A stretch of DNA of 5,371 nucleotides from an uncultured Halioglobus sp. (lineage in GTDB: Bacteria > Pseudomonadota > Gammaproteobacteria > Pseudomonadales > Halieaceae), in NCBI GenBank assembly GCA_905480565.1, contig CAJQQW010000415.1:1-5371 (forward strand). Direction: 5' to 3'. The stretch's first letter is position 1. Each line of letters begins with the position of its first letter. This document shows, in pieces, positions 1 to 5,371 of the stretch. The notes beneath the pieces were generated by a model. It had not been told where the DNA came from. It made no database searches and saw only the letters and a list, made by a program, of their open reading frames with translations. The position numbers and the translations under genes were made by a program.

Positions 1-3
1 AGG

Positions 4-9
4 TATACT
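4..9 (+). promoter_or_regulatory. possible -10 box for ubiD
   Basis: The hexamer TATACT matches the sigma-70 consensus TATAAT at five of six positions and lies 33 bases before the ubiD start codon. It would give a leader of roughly 25 bases. The matching -35 region would fall left of the window edge, so the promoter cannot be confirmed. A hexamer this close to consensus can occur by chance. Confidence 0.2.
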
Positions 10-27
10 GTCTCAGGCAATCGCAGA

Positions 28-32
28 CAGGA
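28..32 (+). promoter_or_regulatory. ribosome binding site of ubiD
   Basis: CAGGA lies 10 bases before the GTG at 43 and is the only Shine-Dalgarno-like stretch at a usable distance. It supports that GTG as the start. The reading frame stays open to the left edge of the window but holds no ATG, GTG or TTG between 1 and 42. Confidence 0.5.
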
Positions 33-42
33 CTGGCACCCA

Positions 43-1527
43 GTGAAATACACCGATCTGAGAGATTTCATCAATGCGCTGGAACAGCGTGGCGAACTGG
101 GGCGGCTCAGTTCCGTGGTCGACCCCCACCTGGAAATGACCGAGATCGCCGACCGCACGTTACGTGGCGGCGGGCCCGTATTGCTATTTGAAAACCCCAA
201 AGGACATTCGATACCGGTACTGGCGAACCTGTTCGGGACCGAAAAACGGGTAGTCCTGGGCATGGGCGGCGAGGACCTCGACGCCCTGCGCGAGATCGGT
301 GAGCTGCTTGCCTATCTGCGCCAACCCGAACCACCCAAGGGAATGCGCGACCTTTTGGACAAGGCACCCGTGCTGAAAAAAGTATTGCACATGGCGCCCA
401 AGGTTGTGCGTAATCCACCGTGCCAGTACCACGCGATGGAGGGCGATCAGGTAGATCTGCACAAACTACCGATACAAACCTGCTGGCCGGGGGATGCAGC
501 GCCGCTGATCACATGGCCATTGGTGATTACTCGGGGTCCCGACAAGGAACGACAAAACTTGGGTATTTACCGCATGCAGTTGCTGGGCCGCAACAAATTG
601 ATTATGCGCTGGCTGTCTCACCGCGGGGGCGCCCTGGACTTCAAGGAATGGAAACAAGCGCACCCCGGTAAACCTTATCCGGTAGCGGTAGCACTGGGTG
701 CCGATCCCGCTACCACCCTCGGCGCCGTTACACCGGTGCCCGACAGCCTATCAGAATACGGCTTCGCTGGACTGCTGCGGGGCAGTAAGACCGAGGTCGG
801 TGAATGCTTTACCCCCCTGTGTCGGGAACACGGGCTACAGATACCCGCCTCGGCGGAATACATATTGGAAGGCTACATAGACCCGGGAGAAGAGGCCGAC
901 GAAGGCCCCTTCGGCGATCACACAGGCTATTACAACGAGGTAGAACGCTTCCCGGTTTTTACCGTAACAGCATTAACACATCGGGAAAATCCTATTTACC
1001 ACAGCACCTATACCGGCCGACCGCCGGACGAACCCGCCATTCTCGGACTGGCGCTGAACGAGGTATTCGTGCCCATCCTGCAAAAGCAGTTCCCGGAGAT
1101 TATTGATTTTTATCTGCCCCCTGAGGGCTGTTCCTATCGAATGGCGGTCGTTACTATTCGCAAGGAATACCCGGGGCATGCCAAACGCGTCATGTTGGGT
1201 GTTTGGTCATTTCTGCGACAATTCATGTACACCAAGTTCGTCATTGTCACCGATGAGGACGTGAATGCCCGCGACTGGAAAGACGTCATCTGGGCTTTGA
1301 CCACTCGCATGGATCCGAAGCGGGACTGCGTATTCGTCGAGAACACGCCGATCGACTATCTGGATTTCGCCTCGCCAGTCTCCGGACTGGGGTCAAAGAT
1401 TGGTCTCGACGCAACCAACAAGTGGGCCGGGGAAACAACGCGTGAGTGGGGACGCCCCATCCGTATGAAAAGCGAGGTCAAGGAACGCATTGATGCGATC
1501 TGGGACGAACTGGGTATCAAGCTGTAG
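43..1527 (+). CDS. ubiD: 3-octaprenyl-4-hydroxybenzoate carboxy-lyase UbiD (prenylated-FMN decarboxylase)
   Basis: UbiD decarboxylates 3-polyprenyl-4-hydroxybenzoate to 2-polyprenylphenol in ubiquinone synthesis, using the prenylated FMN made by UbiX and a divalent metal. The 494 residues follow E. coli UbiD (497 residues, recalled from memory) along the whole length, starting at its fourth residue. Cofactor and metal motifs are intact: NLGIYR at 172-177 (metal-binding Asn172), RWLSHRGG at 189-196, SEYG with metal-binding Glu238, and [12 protein letters not shown] at 287-298, where Asp292 aligns with the proton-donor Asp290 of E. coli. The C-terminal domain is complete ([15 protein letters not shown] around 438-452). 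Compared with E. coli there is a net insertion of about five residues near 254-267. The start is GTG at 43, preceded by CAGGA. The gene runs alone on this strand and its TAG stop overlaps the convergent hemY stop. UbiD-family paralogues acting on other aromatic acids exist, but the closeness to E. coli UbiD makes the ubiquinone role very likely. Confidence 0.97.
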   Translation: MKYTDLRDFINALEQRGELGRLSSVVDPHLEMTEIADRTLRGGGPVLLFENPKGHSIPVLANLFGTEKRVVLGMGGEDLDALREIGELLAYLRQPEPPKGMRDLLDKAPVLKKVLHMAPKVVRNPPCQYHAMEGDQVDLHKLPIQTCWPGDAAPLITWPLVITRGPDKERQNLGIYRMQLLGRNKLIMRWLSHRGGALDFKEWKQAHPGKPYPVAVALGADPATTLGAVTPVPDSLSEYGFAGLLRGSKTEVGECFTPLCREHGLQIPASAEYILEGYIDPGEEADEGPFGDHTGYYNEVERFPVFTVTALTHRENPIYHSTYTGRPPDEPAILGLALNEVFVPILQKQFPEIIDFYLPPEGCSYRMAVVTIRKEYPGHAKRVMLGVWSFLRQFMYTKFVIVTDEDVNARDWKDVIWALTTRMDPKRDCVFVENTPIDYLDFASPVSGLGSKIGLDATNKWAGETTREWGRPIRMKSEVKERIDAIWDELGIKL

Positions 1528-2746
1528 AGACCGATGCCTGTTTATCGGGCAGAGGTAACGCGGGTAACTCCTGTTCCCGCGCGAGGAGGCCTTCGCGAAA
1601 ATAGGCAGCCGCAATTTTGGGCTCGTCCATCGCGTTCAGTAACCGCCCCAACTCCGCACATACCTCAGCGCTCCGATCCAGTCGATAACTGCTTTCAAAA
1701 TACTCACGCGCCTTTCCCCACAGCTTGTCCCGGGCAGATAACCGTCCCAGAGATAGCAGCAAATGCGCATCCTGCGGATGCGTGGCAAGCCAGCTCTCCG
1801 CCCTTGCCAGCTGCCGTGAAGGATCTTTGCTTTCGATAAAACCATAGAGCCGCACCAGGTTCGAGTTCCACGCGTGCTTGATTGAGCGCTGCACCACCTT
1901 ATCCGCCAAATCGTGTTCCCCCGCCCCGATTAATCGCGCGACATACAGCTCTATCATGCCTGCATCCCGCTGCAAGTGGCGGGGCGTGCGCTGCCACATG
2001 GCTTTCAACTGTGCGCCATCCATCGAAGTCTTTTTCAGGCGGCTGTGGTACACCTCCTTCTCCAGCTTCTGAAACTCTGCGGTACTGGGCAGCTTGTGCT
2101 TTTGCAATTGCGGCAGTAATTCCTCAAGACGATCCCAGTCCTCAAGGCCCTGATAGGCCTCGCTTAACAGGGTCAAAACGTGGGGGTGCTTGCTGACATT
2201 GCGAGTAGCCTGATCCAGCGCAGCGACCGCCTCCTGATGCTCCCCCGCCTGCAGTTTCATCTCTGCAAGCGCCACCTCAAGAGCGACTGCCGCTGCCGGC
2301 TCCGCATCACCCGCCGCGCGCAGATACTCCCGCACCTTGTCGTCATCTTCCAACTGCGCGCTGGAGCGCGCCGCCAGCAGATAATTCGCCAGCGGTGCAT
2401 CGCTGTGCTCGGCGCCCCGCAATAGTTCGCGTCGTGCGGCCACCCAATTACCTTCGGTATAATTGATCAGACCAAGGGTACTGTGACGCAAGGATTTCCT
2501 CGCCTTGCGTGAACCCAGCCAGCTCGACAGGGAACGCTGCCCCCCAACCAGACGATAAAATAAACGCAGCAGAACAGAGATGGCGAAGACCACGAAAATC
2601 AGCAGTAACAGGCCCACCCATAAACTCGTTTCAAACGTGTAGTTGCCGTAGGCCAAAAGAACATAGCCTGGATCGGTTTCTATTACAGCCACCAGGCCAA
2701 CGCCCAACAGCAAAGCGAGCAGTATAAAAACGAATAATCGGCGCAT
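1517..2746 (-). CDS. hemY: HemY, inner-membrane TPR protein of the heme biosynthesis operon
   Basis: This is the proteobacterial HemY family (HemY_N domain followed by tetratricopeptide-like repeats), 409 residues, close to the roughly 400 of E. coli HemY. Two hydrophobic segments are visible at about 4-22 and 42-62, with a short loop between them containing [19 protein letters not shown], typical of the family. The rest is a helical soluble domain with TPR-like helix pairs, for example around 94-113, 118-145, 151-181, 187-213, 329-356 and 359-388. If the hairpin leaves both ends in the cytoplasm, as usually assumed, the TPR part would be a cytoplasmic scaffold. Its biochemical role is not established; it is not the Bacillus-type protoporphyrinogen oxidase that shares the name and has no FAD-binding motif. 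The ATG at 2746 comes 3 bases after the hemX stop, with only weak purine-rich sequence (GGGCGGG) ahead of it, which suggests coupling to hemX translation. It is the last gene of the operon and its TGA lies inside the end of ubiD. Confidence 0.93.
   Translation of the reverse strand: MRRLFVFILLALLLGVGLVAVIETDPGYVLLAYGNYTFETSLWVGLLLLIFVVFAISVLLRLFYRLVGGQRSLSSWLGSRKARKSLRHSTLGLINYTEGNWVAARRELLRGAEHSDAPLANYLLAARSSAQLEDDDKVREYLRAAGDAEPAAAVALEVALAEMKLQAGEHQEAVAALDQATRNVSKHPHVLTLLSEAYQGLEDWDRLEELLPQLQKHKLPSTAEFQKLEKEVYHSRLKKTSMDGAQLKAMWQRTPRHLQRDAGMIELYVARLIGAGEHDLADKVVQRSIKHAWNSNLVRLYGFIESKDPSRQLARAESWLATHPQDAHLLLSLGRLSARDKLWGKAREYFESSYRLDRSAEVCAELGRLLNAMDEPKIAAAYFREGLLAREQELPALPLPDKQASVSTA
1559..1581. 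other. small inverted repeat (hairpin) just past the ubiD stop, inside hemY
   Basis: CGCGGG at 1559-1564 pairs with CCCGCG at 1576-1581, and AAC at 1566-1568 pairs with GTT at 1573-1575, leaving one bulged base and a four-base loop. It begins 31 bases after the ubiD TAG. On the + strand no T run follows, so it is not a standard intrinsic terminator. It also encodes part of the HemY tail (EQELPA), so it may be chance. A role in ubiD mRNA end formation or stability is only a possibility. Confidence 0.25.
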
Positions 2747-2749
2747 CGG

Positions 2750-3862
2750 CTATTGCCCGCCCTGAGACTGTGCGCGCTGATTAATTGCCGCTTCCATGGC
2801 CCGCAGGGAACGGGAGACATCGGGCAGTGTCTGCACCACAGTTTGTCCAGCCATTCGCGTCAATTCCGCTGACAAGGCGGTCGCTGCGGCCTCATCTGAC
2901 TGCAGGAACTGGCCGACCCAGTGCTGGGCCCGCTCTAGGCTCGCCGTGTAAAGCGCCTGATTACCCGACAATAATGCGACCTGCGCCTGCTCCAGTAACA
3001 TGCGCAGGTTCCGCCTTACCAAACCCTCCCACTGTGGATCCATCAGCGCTTGCACCGGCACGTCACGACGGCGAATCAGCAGGTATTCTGACAAGCGAGC
3101 CAGCGCCGCCTCGTAGCCCTGGCGCAAACGCCCGCGCCACTCCTCTGCGGGTACCGGCTTTGCTCGGTCGGGCTGGCGGGGCATGTCGAAGATAACCAGT
3201 TGCCCGGCCTGCTCAACAAGAGCAGACAGGCGCAGGTAGAGGCCCTCCACATCGATTTTTGGTACCGCCCGCAAGGCAGCCATGTCGGCAGCTATCGCTG
3301 CCCGCACAGTGTGCAGCGTCGGATCGTCAATTTCCCGCAACACATCATCGGCCCCTTGCAACAGTGCCAACGAAGCAGTGGGGTCGCGCGCCATAACCAG
3401 GCGCTGGTTGGCGAGGCGCAGCAAGTGGTCAGTCTCGGACAGCAACCAACTGTTGCGGTCACTGGCACTGAAGCGGCCCAGTTCATCCTGCAATTGGCTA
3501 ACAGCCGCCTCGCGCGCTTCGATACGGCGAGTCAGGGCATCGGTTTCAGCGCGTGTTGTAGATGCTAGTTTCTCGAGGGCCGAGCGCCATTCGTCACGGG
3601 CGCGTGCTTCCATCTGCTGCAGATCCGACTGTTCGCGTCCTACGGTCGAGTCCAGAGTTGAGAGCCGCTTTATGAGGGCCTGTTCGCGATCATAGCCCTC
3701 ACGCGCCACCCAGGCACCAGACAGCCCGACCACGATCACCAATAGCAGTGCCAGCCACGCAAGGCCCCTGCCAGGGGCTTTGGCCGGGCGCTCTGACACT
3801 ATGGGTTCACCCTGCCGGGTGTCCGCTGCGGGCGGTTGTTCTTTGACATCCTGATCCGTCAC
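2750..3862 (-). CDS. hemX: HemX, single-pass membrane protein of the heme biosynthesis operon
   Basis: This is a HemX-family protein of 370 residues (E. coli HemX is about 390). It has a polar, proline-rich N-terminus (1-33), one transmembrane segment at about 34-53 (LAWLALLLVIVVGLSGAWVA), a charged helical stretch likely to form a coiled coil at about 57-130, and the family core with DHLLRLANQRLVMARD at 145-160. Basic residues ahead of the membrane segment and none as strong after it suggest that the large C-terminal domain is periplasmic. The family is often labelled uroporphyrin-III C-methyltransferase, but no SAM-binding methyltransferase motif is present, so that name should not be used. 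A role in organising or tuning tetrapyrrole synthesis is inferred from operon position only. The start is a GTG at 3862, 3 bases after the hemD TAG, with GGAG at good spacing; the next in-frame Met (residue 84) would lose the membrane segment. Confidence 0.93.
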   Translation of the reverse strand: MTDQDVKEQPPAADTRQGEPIVSERPAKAPGRGLAWLALLLVIVVGLSGAWVAREGYDREQALIKRLSTLDSTVGREQSDLQQMEARARDEWRSALEKLASTTRAETDALTRRIEAREAAVSQLQDELGRFSASDRNSWLLSETDHLLRLANQRLVMARDPTASLALLQGADDVLREIDDPTLHTVRAAIAADMAALRAVPKIDVEGLYLRLSALVEQAGQLVIFDMPRQPDRAKPVPAEEWRGRLRQGYEAALARLSEYLLIRRRDVPVQALMDPQWEGLVRRNLRMLLEQAQVALLSGNQALYTASLERAQHWVGQFLQSDEAAATALSAELTRMAGQTVVQTLPDVSRSLRAMEAAINQRAQSQGGQ

Positions 3863-3865
3863 TCG

Positions 3866-4636
3866 CTACTCTCCAGTACTGTGCAGCCAGGCCCCCAGAG
3901 CCCGCAGCATTGCCGCATCCGATGCGTTGTCGGCGACGAGCACCTGGCGACAACCTGCTTCAAGGGCCATGCGCGCCACGCGCTGTGAAGGCACTATCAC
4001 GTTTAACTTAGTGGTTTCCGCCCGGGTAAGCAATAGCCGCAGGTTGGACAGCCCCTCTCCGCTACTGACCAAAATAATATCTATATCCCAGTCACTCAGC
4101 TGCCGCAGCAATACATCCCGGGACACATCCGGTGGGCCACGCCGATAACAGGCCAACTCATCAACTCTCGAACCACGTGAGGTGAGTTCACTGCGCAGGG
4201 TATCGCGACCGCCCTCCCCTTTTATTATCAGTACACGCTGACCATCGACTGCCTGCAGTGCAGGCATGGCCAGCAGTCCTTCGCTGCTCATCTCCCGCTC
4301 GGGCGTATGCGCCTCGATGCCGAAGTCGGCAAGACAACGCGCAGTGGCCTCGCCCACTGCGTAGCACCTCATACCTGTGGGCAGCTGAGGCCAATACATC
4401 TCAACCTGCTCCATACCAAACCTGACGGCGTTAGTGCTGACAAAGATAACATGCTGGTACTCGTCGAGCCGTTGCAAAAAACCGCGCTGCTTCGGCGGGA
4501 TGTCAGGCAGCCTACGCAATGTCAGCAAGGGTTGACTGTAAGCCTGATAGCCCTCCGACGTGAGCGCTTCGCACAATGTATCCGCGGCAGTTCCTGCGGG
4601 CCGCGTCACCAGTACACAGGGCACATCACGCGCCAT
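3866..4636 (-). CDS. hemD: uroporphyrinogen-III synthase HemD
   Basis: HemD cyclises hydroxymethylbilane with inversion of ring D to give uroporphyrinogen III, in the cytoplasm. The 256 residues fit the bacterial family length (about 246 in E. coli) and its two-lobed fold. Recognisable family stretches are VLVTRPAG near 8-15, the [13 protein letters not shown] strand-helix at 62-74, CYAVGEATA at 91-99, MSSEGLL at 116-122, the conserved [13 protein letters not shown] at 135-147, CYRR at 163-166, VSSGEGL at 190-196 and the C-terminal [14 protein letters not shown] at 234-247. HemD sequences diverge strongly overall, so these blocks carry the call. The chosen start is the ATG at 4636, which puts the first strand right after the N-terminus; it overlaps the end of hemC by 11 bases, with GGCGGA as a modest ribosome binding site. 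The frame is open further upstream inside hemC, but that stretch is Arg/Trp-rich and unlike HemD. There is no fusion to HemX or HemC. Confidence 0.95.
   Translation of the reverse strand: MARDVPCVLVTRPAGTAADTLCEALTSEGYQAYSQPLLTLRRLPDIPPKQRGFLQRLDEYQHVIFVSTNAVRFGMEQVEMYWPQLPTGMRCYAVGEATARCLADFGIEAHTPEREMSSEGLLAMPALQAVDGQRVLIIKGEGGRDTLRSELTSRGSRVDELACYRRGPPDVSRDVLLRQLSDWDIDIILVSSGEGLSNLRLLLTRAETTKLNVIVPSQRVARMALEAGCRQVLVADNASDAAMLRALGAWLHSTGE
3871..3874 (-). promoter_or_regulatory. ribosome binding site of hemX
   Basis: On the - strand GGAG (within TGGAGAG) sits 8 bases ahead of the GTG at 3862, inside the last codons of hemD. It decides for the GTG start of hemX. Ribosomes ending hemD at 3866 would already be over this site, which favours translational coupling. 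Confidence 0.6.
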
Positions 4637-5371
4637 AAACGTCCGCCAGAATAGCCGCCGCACCTTGCGCGAGAAGATCATCCGCGACACTGACCCCCAG
4701 GCCCTCGGCATCCTGCGGCGAGGCATTGCCCTGCGCACGCAGCACCAGCGAGCCGTCCGGTCGTCCCACCAATCCCTGCAGCAGGAGGCGCTCTTCGCCG
4801 ATGGGAAAATCCGCGTAGGCCGCAATCGGTACCTGGCATCCACCTTCCAGCCGGCGATTCATGGCACGCTCGGCCGTCACGCGCCAGGCAGTAGGCTGAT
4901 GATGCAAGGGGGCAAGCAATTCCATAATCGCCTGGTCTGCCTCCCGGCATTCAATACCCACGGCACCCTGCCCGCCCGCCGGAAGTGATTTATCCAGCGC
5001 AATACGTTCGGCAATGCGATGCTCAAAACCCAGGCGAATTAAACCGGCGCTGGCCAGAATAATGGCGTCATACTCGTCCTCGTCCAACTTGCGCAGCCGC
5101 GTATTCACATTGCCGCGGAGAAAACGGATATCGAGATCGGGGCGGCGCTGTCGCAACTGGCACTCGCGGCGCAGACTGGAAGTACCCACCACACTGCCCT
5201 GCGGCAACTCGGTCAGCGCAGCATAGCGATGACTCACAAACGCATCAGACGGATCCTCACGCTCGCAAATTACACCGAGGCGAAGGCCGGCCGGGAATGC
5301 CATAGGCACGTCTTTCATGGAGTGCACCGCTATATCCGCACGTCCGTCGAGCAGCGCTTCCTCCAGCTCCT
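4626..5371 (-). CDS. hemC: hydroxymethylbilane synthase (porphobilinogen deaminase) HemC, 5' end missing
   Basis: HemC polymerises four porphobilinogen units into hydroxymethylbilane in the cytoplasm, using a covalent dipyrromethane cofactor. The gene enters from the right edge, so its start is not visible. The 247 residues in the window begin in frame with [20 protein letters not shown]. Numbered from that first residue, the catalytic Asp of SMKD is residue 20, GTSSLRR is 62-68, RGNVNTR is 85-91, [10 protein letters not shown] is 131-140 and the cofactor-carrying Cys of EGGCQVP is residue 178 (codon 4838-4836). Asp20 and Cys178 correspond to Asp84 and Cys242 of E. coli HemC with the same offset of 64, so about 64 residues are missing and there is no net insertion or deletion between them. 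The TGA stop lies inside the first codons of hemD. The GTG at 5327 is the Val of AVHSMKD and not a start. It is first of the four heme genes seen here. Confidence 0.97.
   Translation of the reverse strand, partial: ELEEALLDGRADIAVHSMKDVPMAFPAGLRLGVICEREDPSDAFVSHRYAALTELPQGSVVGTSSLRRECQLRQRRPDLDIRFLRGNVNTRLRKLDEDEYDAIILASAGLIRLGFEHRIAERIALDKSLPAGGQGAVGIECREADQAIMELLAPLHHQPTAWRVTAERAMNRRLEGGCQVPIAAYADFPIGEERLLLQGLVGRPDGSLVLRAQGNASPQDAEGLGVSVADDLLAQGAAAILADVYGA

Noticed and set aside
1559..1600. Intrinsic terminator for ubiD from the stems at 1559-1581 and around 1579-1596.
   Set aside because: Neither stem is followed by a T run on the + strand (the second is followed by AAAAT), and both are hemY coding sequence.
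2785..3695. Several + strand open frames of 120-140 codons antisense to hemX.
   Set aside because: They are shadows of the high-GC hemX frame, overlap each other, have no family resemblance and no convincing ribosome binding sites.
3761..3781. GC-rich inverted repeat (GCCCCTG and CAGGGGC) with a short T run after it on the + strand, resembling a terminator.
   Set aside because: The T run is only three bases, there is no + strand gene upstream to end here, and on the transcribed - strand no T run follows. It lies in the coding sequence of the HemX membrane segment.
4251..4265. Perfect inverted repeat, GCCTGCA and TGCAGGC around one base, inside hemD.
   Set aside because: The one-base centre makes it a poor hairpin, it encodes ordinary HemD residues (PALQAVDG), and there is no second copy or promoter nearby. 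It is best read as chance.
4637..4843. N-terminal extension of hemD to 325 codons.
   Set aside because: The added residues have no resemblance to HemD, lie entirely within the conserved C-terminal part of hemC in another frame, and lack a clear ribosome binding site.
4307..4988. + strand open frames of 115 and 142 codons antisense to hemD and hemC.
   Set aside because: The opposite strand encodes well-conserved HemD and HemC, and the antisense translations are Arg-rich low-information sequence typical of shadow frames.
1..5371. A mobile, defence or otherwise novel system.
   Set aside because: Every base beyond the first 42 belongs to one of five recognisable housekeeping genes, with no repeats, integrase, transposase or composition shift.

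Overview
This window is an ordinary, fully coding piece of a gammaproteobacterial chromosome. It carries ubiD on the + strand, converging on the 3' end of a hemC-hemD-hemX-hemY operon on the - strand. The lineage call rests on two things. The UbiD protein follows Escherichia coli UbiD nearly end to end, and the heme genes are in the HemC-HemD-HemX-HemY order typical of Gammaproteobacteria. The DNA looks moderately GC-rich by eye and uniform across all five genes, with no mobile elements, tRNAs, rRNAs or CRISPR repeats. A marine or pseudomonad-like gammaproteobacterium would fit, but genus cannot be read from this sequence.

Layout: 1-42 is a short leader with a ribosome binding site and a possible -10 box. 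43-1527 (+) is ubiD, complete, with a GTG start. Its stop overlaps the stop of hemY tail to tail by 11 bases. Reading leftwards on the - strand from the right edge come hemC (4626-5371, missing about its first 64 codons beyond the window), hemD (3866-4636, overlapping hemC by 11 bases), hemX (2750-3862, GTG start, 3 bases after hemD) and hemY (1517-2746, 3 bases after hemX). No gap is long enough to hold another gene or a separate promoter, so the four heme genes are almost certainly one transcript with coupled translation.

Function: HemC joins four porphobilinogen molecules into hydroxymethylbilane, and HemD closes that chain into uroporphyrinogen III, the branch point to heme, siroheme and cobalamin. 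HemX and HemY are inner-membrane proteins of the same operon. Their biochemical roles are not firmly established, and they should not be confused with the methyltransferase or the protoporphyrinogen oxidase whose names they sometimes inherit. UbiD is the prenylated-FMN decarboxylase of ubiquinone synthesis. The window therefore joins two respiratory cofactor pathways, heme and ubiquinone, in convergent orientation.

I found no evidence of a new system. The points worth a second look are modest: the convergent stop overlap without an evident intrinsic terminator, a short insertion in UbiD near its active site, the start of hemD, and the poorly understood HemX/HemY pair.
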